Below, one piece after another: positions 1 to 5,547 of a stretch of DNA of 6,026 bases (position 1 is the first letter of the stretch; every line of letters begins with the position of its first letter). Both the position numbers and the translations under genes were made by a program. Location: the NCBI GenBank assembly GCA_023418095.1, contig JAEZDL010000074.1:1-6026 (forward strand), read 5' to 3'. The notes under the pieces are model-generated. The model was not told the DNA's origin, ran no database searches, and saw nothing but the letters and a program-made list of their open reading frames with translations. Origin of the DNA: Bacteroidota bacterium. GTDB taxonomy: Bacteria > Bacteroidota > Bacteroidia > Flavobacteriales_F > PHOS-HE28.

Positions 1-38
1 GGCTGTACTTGCTGCACCGTTCAAGCTAACTTCGTTGC

Positions 39-377
39 GTGGACAGTGTAAGACAGAACAAGGTGAACAGCCTGCTTCAGCGCGAGCTGGCCGAGATCTT
101 TCAGCAGGAAGGCAGGAATTTCCTTCCCGGTGGCCTCATCACCGTTTCGGCGGTACGCGTAAGCCCCGATCTGGGGATCGCCAAAGTGTTCCTCAGCCTA
201 TTTCCGGTGAAGGACAAACAGGCCGTGATCGGAACGATCAAAGACCAATCGCATCGCTTGCGGGGCCAGTTGGGTACGCGTATCGGAAAACAGATGCGCG
301 TGGTGCCCGAACTGCTCTTCTACATCGATGATTCGCTCGATCGGGCGGAGGAGATCGAGAAGTTGTTGAAGGGATGA
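39..377 (+). CDS. rbfA: Ribosome-binding factor A (30S maturation factor)
   Basis: The 112-residue product matches RbfA in length and layout. RbfA is a cytoplasmic factor that binds the immature 30S subunit near the 5' part of 16S rRNA and helps late maturation, notably in the cold (family knowledge). Visible features are the N-terminal helix with VRQNKVNSLLQRELAEIF (about residues 4-21), the KH-like core ITVSAVRVSPDLGIAKVFLS (34-53), and the C-terminal LRGQLGTRIGKQMRVVPEL followed by FYIDDSLDRAEEIEKLL. The start is GTG at 39: a TAA at 27-29 closes the frame just upstream, and the family begins at this MDSVRQNK-like sequence. A second frame opening at 35 is a shadow. TAACTTCG (27-34) is one mismatch from the Bacteroidota -7 motif and might drive a leaderless transcript; this is weak. 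The gene appears intact. Confidence 0.93.
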   Translation: MDSVRQNKVNSLLQRELAEIFQQEGRNFLPGGLITVSAVRVSPDLGIAKVFLSLFPVKDKQAVIGTIKDQSHRLRGQLGTRIGKQMRVVPELLFYIDDSLDRAEEIEKLLKG

Positions 378-534
378 GGGTTGGATAAGGACTTTATGGT
401 TGTTTTCTTGTTGAGGAGTTGGGGCAGTTGAGGAGTTGGCTTGAGAGCTTCAACCTGCGCCGATACGGCATTTCAACTTTACAACCCGCTCAACTACCTC
501 AACTTCGAATAGTTCCAGCCATCTTCGCGCCACC
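378..534. repeat. Gap with repeated GTTGAGGAGTTG-type motif
   Basis: This 157-base stretch between rbfA and the methyltransferase holds no credible gene. It contains two tandem-like copies of GTTGAGGAGTTGG (about 410-422 and 427-439). Near its right end is an imperfect inverted partner, CAACTACCTCAAC (491-503), so the left and right parts could pair into a long, bulged stem. No T-tract follows, so it is not a clear terminator. It has no GATC site, unlike the flanking genes. The role is unknown. It may be an intergenic repeat family or a folded mRNA spacer. Confidence 0.4.
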
Positions 535-1344
535 ATGCAGTACGATCCGGTAAAGCGACAGCTCGGCGAGGTCTTCGATCGAACGCCTTTCCTGCGCAAG
601 CTGTTCTACAAATTGCTCGATCTGCTGCTGCTCCGCGCGTGGCACATCCAGAAGGAACTGCGGATCTGGGCACGCGACAAGCGCGACCGGCCGATCGCGA
701 TCTACGACGCCGGTGCAGGCTTCGGTCAGTACAGCTACTGGCTCAGCGGCCTTTCCACCAAATGGCAGATCACCGCGATCGATGTGAAGGATGAACAGGT
801 GCGCGATTGCAACGCGTTCTTCCAAAAGATCGGCCGGCCACAGGTGAAATTCCTCGTCGGCGATGTCACCAGATTCCAGCAGCCCGCAACGTTCGATCTC
901 GTCGTCTGCGTCGATGTCATGGAACACATCCTCGAAGATGAAGCCGCGCTGCGTTGCTACAGCACCAGCCTCAAACCTGGCGGCATGATCATCATCAGCA
1001 CACCCAGCGATCAGGGCGGCAGCGATGTGCACGAAGAAGGCGAAGGATCGTTCATCGAAGAGCACGTGCGCGATGGCTACAACATCGACGACATCCGCGC
1101 GAAATGCCTGCGCAACGGATTCACGAGAGTGGACGCGCGCTACAGCTACGGAGCACCTGGCAAGATCAGCTGGAAACTCAGCATGAAATGGCCGCTGCTC
1201 ATGCTCAACGCATCGAAACTCTTCTTCATCATCCTGCCGTTCTATTACCTCATCGCCTATCCGATCGCCTTCGTGCTGAATATCTTCGATGTGAACATGA
1301 AGCACCGCACGGGAACCGGGCTGATCGTGAAGGCATGGAAGTGA
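535..1344 (+). CDS. Class I SAM-dependent methyltransferase with hydrophobic C-terminal tail
   Basis: The 269-residue protein has a Rossmann-type methyltransferase core. Motif I is DAGAGFGQYS (58-67), the acidic ribose-binding residue is in AIDVKDEQV (Asp83), motif II lies in GDVTRF (109-114), the FDLVVCVDVMEH segment is at 120-131, and SLKPGGMIIISTP (145-157) is the strand 5 region. This is the Methyltransf_11/23 (UbiG-like) fold; the substrate cannot be read from sequence. After the core, residues about 219-252 are strongly hydrophobic (PLLMLN, LFFIILPFYYLIAYPIAFVL), suggesting membrane association and perhaps a lipid, quinone or glycan substrate (inference). The ATG at 535 gives a sensible N-terminus; no clear Shine-Dalgarno is seen, which is usual for Bacteroidota. 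Base composition and GATC density match the surrounding host DNA. A long reverse frame over it is a shadow. Confidence 0.85.
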   Translation: MQYDPVKRQLGEVFDRTPFLRKLFYKLLDLLLLRAWHIQKELRIWARDKRDRPIAIYDAGAGFGQYSYWLSGLSTKWQITAIDVKDEQVRDCNAFFQKIGRPQVKFLVGDVTRFQQPATFDLVVCVDVMEHILEDEAALRCYSTSLKPGGMIIISTPSDQGGSDVHEEGEGSFIEEHVRDGYNIDDIRAKCLRNGFTRVDARYSYGAPGKISWKLSMKWPLLMLNASKLFFIILPFYYLIAYPIAFVLNIFDVNMKHRTGTGLIVKAWK

Positions 1345-1366
1345 TCGATGCTCGCGGAAGTTCTTT

Positions 1367-1509
1367 GGGCGTGTCCCGGCCCAAAAGCGGCCGGGCCGGG
1401 CTTTCCGCTGCAAGTCCTCCCATTAACTCTGTTCCGCTTCGCTCCCCTCTCCTTCGGAGAGGGGTAAGGGGGAGAGGTCCGGGCTTTCCGCTTCTATCCC
1501 TCACGCGGG
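1367..1509. repeat. Structured intergenic repeat element (GGGCGTG ... CTCACGC)
   Basis: This non-coding element of about 143 bases fills most of the gap between the methyltransferase and the permease. Its ends are short inverted matches, GCGTG (1369-1373) and CACGC (1502-1506). Inside are a stem CCCGGCC/GGCCGGG (1375-1381 with 1389-1395), a direct repeat CCGGGCTTTCCGCT (1396-1409 and 1479-1492), and a perfect hairpin CCCCTCTCC/GGAGAGGGG (1444-1452 with 1456-1464). The outer motifs, GGGCGTG.CCC at the left and a CCGCTTCTATCCCTCACGC-like end at the right, resemble a dispersed element I recall from many Bacteroidota genomes. That resemblance is from memory and unverified. No long T-tract follows, so it is not a simple terminator. 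It lacks GATC although both flanking genes are rich in it. Confidence 0.6.
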
Positions 1510-1531
1510 CATCACGTCCCACCGATCGGCG

Positions 1532-2761
1532 ATGAACCTCCCCTTCCTCTTCGCTCGACGGTACCTGCTCGCCAAACGATCGCAGAACGCGATCAACATC
1601 ATCACGCTCATCAGCATCGTGGTTATCGCAGTGGTCACGGCAGCGATGGTGGTGGTGCTCAGCACGCTCAACGGCATCGCCGATCTGGTGGATTCCATCT
1701 ACAGCCCGTTCGATCAGGACATCACCATTACACCGATCGAAGGGAAAACTTTCGCACGCAACGAGATCGATCAGCAGCAGATCCACGATCTCCCATTCGT
1801 CGACACATCGAGTTGGGTGATCGAGGAGAATGTGCTGCTGCGCAGCGGTGATCAGCAGGCCGTGGCTACGCTGAAAGGGATCGAACCACAATACCTGGCG
1901 ATGAGCCGCATGAACGATCATCTCTTCAGTGGTGAAGCGAAACTTCATACCAGCACCGGCCCCGCAGCGATCCTCGGCATCGCCTTGAAGGTCGATCTCG
2001 ATGTTCCGCTCGACGATGGCGTCTTCACACCGCTGGAGATCAGCGCGCCGATCCGTGGCAGGAAGTTGAGCCGCTACCAGCAGCAGGCCTTTGATCATAC
2101 AGCGATCGCCGTAAGTGGCGCGTATTCCATGAATCTGGAGTTCGATGCGAAATATGCCGTGGTCCCGATCGAACTTGCCGCCGATCTGTTGAAGTACGAC
2201 ACGTTGGTGAGCGCGCTGGAGATCCAACTGCGTGAACGCACCGATCTGGACAAAGCTGCCGACAGGATCCGTGCGATCGTGGGCGATGGCTTCCTGGTTC
2301 GCACCCGGTTCCAGAAGAACGCGCTTATGTACCAGACGAACGCCTCGGAGAAATTCTTCACGTTCGTGGTGCTCTCCTTCATCGGCCTGATCGGCGCGTT
2401 CAACATCATCGCTTCGCTCACCATGATGATGATCGAGAAGAAACAGGACATGCGCACTTTGATGAGCATGGGCGCCACGCCGCGAACGATCCGCAACGTG
2501 TTCTTCCATGAAGGTCTTTTGATCGTAGCGGTGGGTACGGTGGCGGGAGTTCTACTTGGCTTGCTGGTCTGCATCCTACAGGAAACCTTCGGCTTCGTGC
2601 AGTTGGAGGGATCGGTCGTGGAAGCCTATCCCGTAAAGGTCATCGGCACGGATCTGCTCTTGATCTTCGCTACGGTGTTCGCGATCGGCGTGCTCGCTTC
2701 GTGGATCCCGTTACGTGAATTGAGCAGGCGTTTCCTTCACGCCACGGCAGCTAAGGTGTAG
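1532..2761 (+). CDS. LolC/LolE-type ABC transporter permease (FtsX/MacB superfamily)
   Basis: The 409-residue inner-membrane protein has the four-helix layout of the LolC/LolE family. These permeases work with a LolD-like ATPase to release lipoproteins from the inner membrane (family knowledge). TM1 is about residues 22-46, followed by a large periplasmic domain (about 50-270) and three C-terminal helices near 275-300, 325-349 and 371-392. The start MNLPFLFARRYLLAKRS is typical for Bacteroidota members, which supports the ATG at 1532. EKKQDMRTLMSMGAT (302-316) is the cytoplasmic coupling segment between TM2 and TM3. No ATPase gene is in the window, so LolC versus LolE cannot be assigned. The 3' end overlaps a dusB 3' remnant on the opposite strand by 25 bases. 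The last 34 or so codons recur in diverged form at 3843-3944. Confidence 0.9.
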   Translation: MNLPFLFARRYLLAKRSQNAINIITLISIVVIAVVTAAMVVVLSTLNGIADLVDSIYSPFDQDITITPIEGKTFARNEIDQQQIHDLPFVDTSSWVIEENVLLRSGDQQAVATLKGIEPQYLAMSRMNDHLFSGEAKLHTSTGPAAILGIALKVDLDVPLDDGVFTPLEISAPIRGRKLSRYQQQAFDHTAIAVSGAYSMNLEFDAKYAVVPIELAADLLKYDTLVSALEIQLRERTDLDKAADRIRAIVGDGFLVRTRFQKNALMYQTNASEKFFTFVVLSFIGLIGAFNIIASLTMMMIEKKQDMRTLMSMGATPRTIRNVFFHEGLLIVAVGTVAGVLLGLLVCILQETFGFVQLEGSVVEAYPVKVIGTDLLLIFATVFAIGVLASWIPLRELSRRFLHATAAKV

Positions 2762-2852
2762 GTGTGCAGCACTTCGTCGAGGATCTCCTCCAGGATATTT
2801 GGATCGCGCTCCGTGCAAAGCCGCAGGCGGATCTCCTTCACGTTCGGCAGGC
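2660..2852. repeat. Diverged direct repeat, left copy (permease/dusB 3' junction)
   Basis: This segment aligns without gaps to 3843-4035 at a constant offset of 1183 bases. From 2684 to 2852 I count 32 differences in 169 bases, about 81% identity; the first 24 bases match more weakly. It contains the 3' end of the intact permease and the 3' end of a second dusB. The longest identical run I see is GAATTGAGCAGGCG (2717-2730, matching 3900-3913). Differences are mainly at third codon positions of both overlapping reading frames. Confidence 0.9.
2737..2852 (-). pseudogene. dusB 3'-terminal remnant (left copy)
   Basis: Read on the minus strand, this encodes the last 38 or so codons of a DusB-type tRNA-dihydrouridine synthase, ending AAVA and a TGA at 2739-2737. 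Over the final 37 residues it differs from the full dusB at 3920-4912 by only one residue that I can see (Asn for Lys in the TERDPKILEE segment), though 17 of the last 91 bases differ. Upstream of 2852 similarity stops and AT-rich sequence begins, so the fragment has no start or catalytic domain. Its good protein conservation means it was part of a functional dusB until recently. It overlaps the permease stop by 25 bases, as the right-hand copy does. Confidence 0.85.
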
Positions 2853-3842
2853 ATTTTCCATACGCACGAAGAATCCTAATCATGCTCTGATTCACAGGAA
2901 TTTCGTACTATTGCCTAAGTTCCATTAATACCTTGTCATGAGCTTAAAGAGAATTCTATATGCATACGCTGCATGCGTATTTGCCACAATGGCATTGTAT
3001 TCATGTTCGCAGCAAAGTCCTACAGATTCGCTTAATTATGAAGCTCTTTTTCAAACCAGCCCAGATGAATTTTTAAATATTGAAATTCAAAACTCTGATT
3101 CATGCATGAACTATCTTACTAAAAACTTATTCGTAATAGACGGCATGTCAAATAGAAAAGGAATTAAAATGTTTTTTTCTGATTTTCACGAACTAACGGA
3201 GATAGATCTTATTACCCAAAAAAAAATTAATTACAGCTGGTTATTATCGGATAATATAATTGAAAATGGAGGCTCGCAATTTAGAGATATCATTGTTTAT
3301 GTAGACGAGAATGGTCCACCAGAGAGTAGATATGAAAAAATAAAGGGCGAGATAAGGAAAGGCCGTAGGGGAGAAACAATAGGACTCAGTTCAACGGGCT
3401 CACTTATTCGGAAATCAAGAGATGAATACTATTTGCCATTTGTGAATTCTCCTTTTACCTTTACCTCGAATAGCGATCTTCCTTTATCCGAACCTTGTCC
3501 ATGTACGTTTTCGCTTGACTCCTCTTCGGAAATCATAATGCATTCAGGTGATGACGATCTATATGTTACAATTAATGGCATACTCGAACATCTTAAGTTC
3601 GTTAGAGAGCACGATAAGGCAAGCATTTACGAAAACGAGTCCTACTGGGTATATTTAGAAAGAAAATTAAATGTTTCCGAGAATGTGGAAAATCTTCACG
3701 AATTAGGCGATGACGGATTACATCCTTCAGTTTATGAATGCACTGGAACTTTTGTTATCATCAATCAGGATAAATTTAGCAAAGCAAATGGTAAGCAGTT
3801 TTTTTCCGGGATTAGTGGTTTTTGTAAGTGCTAAATGACCGG
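2853..3842. other. AT-rich inserted segment between the two junction repeats
   Basis: This block of about 990 bases lies exactly between the repeats and carries one gene (2938-3834). Hand counts give 16 G+C of 60 at 3061-3120 and 26 of 60 at 3481-3540, against 35 of 60 at 2221-2280 in the permease. GATC, abundant on both sides, occurs 3 times in the gene and not in the 85 bases before it. No integrase, transposase, terminal inverted repeat or target duplication is visible within it. It is best read as imported DNA carried with, or integrated through, homologous flanking sequence (inference). Confidence 0.75.
2938..3834 (+). CDS. Orphan predicted lipoprotein, AT-rich, function unknown
   Basis: I do not recognise this 298-residue protein. 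Its N-terminus is a lipoprotein signal: positive MSLKR, a hydrophobic stretch to about residue 20, then LYSC with the lipidated cysteine at residue 23. The residues after it (SQQSPTD) lack an obvious acidic surface-export signal of the K-(D/E)2 type, so a periplasm-facing anchor is as likely as surface display. The mature part holds Cys56, a CPC pair (187, 189), Cys268 and a terminal CKC (296, 298), which could form disulfides or bind metal. No transmembrane helix follows the signal. Asn, Ser, Ile and AT-ending codons are frequent, unlike the neighbours. ATG 2938 is chosen because the signal peptide starts there. The stop at 3832-3834 lies only 8 bases before the right repeat. It is a single-gene unit with no visible terminator. 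Confidence 0.8.
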   Translation: MSLKRILYAYAACVFATMALYSCSQQSPTDSLNYEALFQTSPDEFLNIEIQNSDSCMNYLTKNLFVIDGMSNRKGIKMFFSDFHELTEIDLITQKKINYSWLLSDNIIENGGSQFRDIIVYVDENGPPESRYEKIKGEIRKGRRGETIGLSSTGSLIRKSRDEYYLPFVNSPFTFTSNSDLPLSEPCPCTFSLDSSSEIIMHSGDDDLYVTINGILEHLKFVREHDKASIYENESYWVYLERKLNVSENVENLHELGDDGLHPSVYECTGTFVIINQDKFSKANGKQFFSGISGFCKC

Positions 3843-3944
3843 TTAGGGTTCATTACCTTTCTTACGATCGGAATGCTCGCCTCCTGGGTCCCTTTGCGCG
3901 AATTGAGCAGGCGCTTTCTTCAGGCTACGGCGGCCAAGGTATAG
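3843..3944 (+). pseudogene. Permease 3'-terminal remnant (right copy)
   Basis: The plus strand here encodes the last 33 codons of a LolC/E-type permease, LGFITFLTIGMLASWVPLR and onward to ATAAKV, then TAG at 3942-3944. It matches the C-terminal helix and tail of the intact permease (residues about 377-409). From the conserved Ile-Gly onward only three residues differ: Met for Val, Val for Ile, and Gln for His. There is no start codon or upstream coding sequence, because the AT-rich island abuts it. The remnant overlaps the dusB stop by 25 bases. It marks where a second permease-dusB junction once stood. Confidence 0.85.
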
Positions 3945-4035
3945 GTATGCAGCACCTCGTCCAAGATCTCTTCCAGGATCTTCGGATCGCGTTCCGTACA
4001 CAAACGCAGCCGTATTTCTTTCACATTCGGCAGGC
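3843..4035. repeat. Diverged direct repeat, right copy (permease/dusB 3' junction)
   Basis: This is the partner of 2660-2852. It contains a permease 3' remnant and the 3' end of the full-length dusB. Alignment to the left copy needs no gaps across 193 bases, and the stop codons of both genes sit at matching positions. To the left of about 3840 the similarity ends abruptly, 6 to 8 bases after the lipoprotein stop codon. Confidence 0.9.
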
Positions 4036-4912
4036 CTTTCAGGTAATTGCCGTAATGCCGGCGCATTTCCACCACGCCCTCCCATTCACCTTTCCAGGCA
4101 AGGGAATTCTGCAAATGTTCGCGCGCGGCCTCCACGCGATCGTTTATCGAAGGCGGCGCGAGCCGGTCTCCTGTCCGGATGAAGTGCTTGATCTCCTTGA
4201 AGATCCACGGATGACCGATCGATGCACGGCCGATCATCACGCCATCCACGCCATAGCGATCGCGGTATTCCACCGCTTTTTCCGGCGAATCGATGTCGCC
4301 GTTCCCGAAGATCGGGATCGCGATCCGCGGGTTTCCCTTCACTTCGCCGATCAAGGTCCAATCCGCCGGGCCTTTGTAGAGTTGGGCGCGTGTGCGGCCA
4401 TGGATGCTCAGCGCAGCGATCCCCACATCCTGCAAGCGTTCGGCCACTTCCTCGATGTTCTTCGTCGCTTCATTCCAACCGAGACGCGTCTTTACTGTTA
4501 CAGGCAGCTTCACAGCCTTCACCACCGCTGCGGTCAACCGCACCATCTTGTCCACATCCTGCAGCAGGCAGGCGCCGGCGCCTTTGCTTACCACTTTGTG
4601 CACCGGGCATCCGTAATTGATATCGATCAGTTCCGGACCGGCAGCTTACGCGATCCGAGCTGCTTCTTCCATCGCCTCTTCGGCACCGCCGAAAAGCTGG
4701 ATCCCGATCGGGCGTTCATACTCGAAGATGTCGAGCTTCTTTATCCCTTTCGCCGCCTTGCGGATCAACCCATCGCTGCTGATGAACTCGGTGAACATCA
4801 GATCGGCGCCGTGCTTCTTGCACAGCGCGCGGAACGGCGGATCGCTCACATCCTCCATAGGCGCGAGCAGCAGCGGGAATTCCGGCAATTCTATCGGTCC
4901 GATCCGTACCAT
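3920..4912 (-). pseudogene. dusB: tRNA-dihydrouridine synthase, interrupted by one in-frame stop
   Basis: This is a DusB/NifR3-type flavoenzyme that reduces uridines in tRNA to dihydrouridine using FMN and NADPH (family knowledge). From ATG at 4912 the frame spans 331 codons, normal for DusB, but codon 89 is TAA (4648-4646). The family has Glu in this AEAAGPELIDINYGCP-like context, so one G-to-T change (GAA to TAA) explains it. Before the stop lie LLLAPMEDVSDPPFR (14-28, FMN site) and TEFISSDGL. After it lie NYGCP with catalytic Cys102, KTRLGW (Lys141), SIHGRT (His171), FGNGDI (202-207) and GVMIGRA (224-230). The first piece therefore lacks the catalytic cysteine and the second lacks the start of the barrel. 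A TTG at 4927 is a worse start: it is off-family and lies inside the promoter box. The 3' end overlaps the permease remnant. A sequencing error is a real alternative to decay. Confidence 0.88.
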
Positions 4913-4924
4913 TGAAAAAGCCTG

Positions 4925-4952
4925 CAAAGGTACGGTATTGCAGTATGTTCAA
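4925..4952 (-). promoter_or_regulatory. Bacteroidota-type promoter for dusB
   Basis: On the minus strand TACCTTTG (4932-4925) fits the Bacteroidota -7 consensus TAnnTTTG exactly. A TTG (4952-4950) lies 17 bases upstream as a possible -33 element. Only 12 bases separate the -7 box from the dusB ATG at 4912, so the leader would be very short. This supports ATG 4912 over an upstream TTG. Confidence 0.6.
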
Positions 4953-4987
4953 TTGATCGCCGTCCCTTCAACACTTTCACGGCTAGC

Positions 4988-4995
4988 TATCTTTG
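4988..4995 (+). promoter_or_regulatory. -7 box of the toxin-antitoxin operon
   Basis: TATCTTTG matches the TAnnTTTG consensus and ends 6 bases before the antitoxin ATG at 5002, implying a leaderless or nearly leaderless transcript. I see no convincing -33 TTG at the proper distance. The box faces away from the dusB promoter, and about 89 bases separate the two start codons. Antitoxin binding for autoregulation would be expected here (family knowledge), but no clear palindromic operator stands out. Confidence 0.5.
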
Positions 4996-5001
4996 AATAT
5001 C

Positions 5002-5205
5002 ATGAAGCTCCGATCCACCAGACTTTCGAAAAAGGATATCCTGAAGACCTTGAAGGATATGCCCGAGGATTTCGAGGCAGAGGAACTGATCGAAAGGATC
5101 TTGCTATTGAGCAAGATCGAAAGTGGAAAGGCAGATACCTTGGAAGGTCGAACTTATTCGATCGCTGAAATGCGAGAGCAGTTCCAGCGCAGATGGCAAG
5201 GATAA
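5002..5205 (+). CDS. Small antitoxin of a type II toxin-antitoxin pair
   Basis: This 67-residue charged protein (MKLRSTRLSKKDILKTLKDM at its start) sits directly before, and overlaps by 13 bases, a RelE/ParE-like toxin gene. That order and overlap, its size, and its C-terminal SKIESGKADTLEGRTYSIAEMREQF segment are typical of antitoxins that wrap around RelE/ParE toxins in Bacteroidota. The predicted helical middle (EDFEAEELIERILLLSKIE, about 22-40) could serve dimerisation. No recognised DNA-binding domain such as ribbon-helix-helix or HTH is evident. ATG 5002 is preferred to a TTG at 4993, which falls inside the -7 box. GATC density (13 sites in 5002-5497) matches host genes, so the module does not look as recently acquired as the lipoprotein island. 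Family name is uncertain. Confidence 0.75.
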   Translation: MKLRSTRLSKKDILKTLKDMPEDFEAEELIERILLLSKIESGKADTLEGRTYSIAEMREQFQRRWQG

Positions 5206-5497
5206 CGTGGAGTGATCAAGCCAAGCGCGATCTGGATTCGATCGTGGATCACATCGCTCATGATTCAGTTTCACGGCCAAGGCCTTTCATCTGAATACTT
5301 TGAGTGCCACTCTCCTGCTCGAAGAACATCCAAAAGCTGGGCATCCTGTTCCAGAAGCAGATGATTCAGCTATCCGGGAGATCCATTTTGGACGATATAG
5401 GATCATCTATTGGCTATACTCAGCCGATGAGATCGTTGTACTTACGATCCATCACGGCATGAGGAAACTTTCCAAGCGGACCCTCCGAAAAAAGTAA
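5193..5497 (+). pseudogene. RelE/ParE-family toxin with a one-base frameshift
   Basis: ATG 5193 opens MARITWSDQAKRDLDSIVDHI, a typical RelE/ParE N-terminus, but the frame ends at TGA 5292-5294 after 33 residues. A -1 shift near 5274-5278 (CGG CC, where CGG GCC is expected) joins it to AKAFHLNTLSATLLLEEHP and the core IREIHFGRYRIIYWLY, ending HHGMRKLSKRTLRKK at TAA 5495-5497. The repaired protein would be about 101 residues, normal for the family. These toxins act as ribosome-dependent mRNA nucleases (RelE) or gyrase poisons (ParE) (family knowledge). No slippery heptamer of the X XXY YYZ type occurs at the site, so programmed frameshifting is unlikely. Loss of one G from a GGG run, by mutation or sequencing error, explains the break. 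As written the toxin should be inactive. Confidence 0.8.
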
Positions 5498-5500
5498 ACG

Positions 5501-5525
5501 AAAAAGCCGCCTTCACAGGCGGCTT
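5501..5525 (-). terminator. Intrinsic terminator after exbD
   Basis: On the minus strand the stem AAGCCGCC/GGCGGCTT (arms 5525-5518 and 5511-5504) has a six-base loop and is followed by a run of five T, with a further T-rich stretch beyond. It starts 22 bases after the exbD stop. On the plus strand only two T follow the stem, so termination of the toxin-antitoxin transcript would be weaker, though the hairpin may serve both convergent units. Confidence 0.8.
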
Positions 5526-5547
5526 CCACTTGCTACGAACTGTTCGA

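Noticed and set aside
499..1413. A 304-codon minus-strand frame over the methyltransferase
   Set aside because: The plus-strand gene has all SAM-binding motifs; the reverse frame is a compositional shadow.
1250..2509. A 419-codon open frame on the minus strand across the permease
   Set aside because: It lies opposite a clear permease, is rich in His, Arg and Asp as expected from antisense reading of this codon usage, has no recognisable domain, and runs through the non-coding repeat element.
2911..2935. TTG plus TACCTTG as promoter for the lipoprotein gene
   Set aside because: The box is one T short of the consensus and ends two bases before the ATG, so transcription would start inside the gene.
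2853..3842. Insertion sequence or transposon as the carrier of the AT-rich island
   Set aside because: I found no transposase, no terminal inverted repeats and no short target duplication; the flanking repeats are long, diverged coding segments.
4646..4648. Alternative genetic code or selenocysteine-like readthrough at the dusB TAA
   Set aside because: TAA ends the antitoxin, toxin frame and lipoprotein normally, and the family residue here is an ordinary Glu.
3947..4915. A 322-codon plus-strand frame over dusB
   Set aside because: The minus strand has unmistakable DusB motifs on both sides of the stop codon; this frame has none.
5271..5294. Programmed -1 frameshift producing full toxin
   Set aside because: No slippery heptamer or strong downstream structure is visible at the shift point; a lost G explains it more simply.
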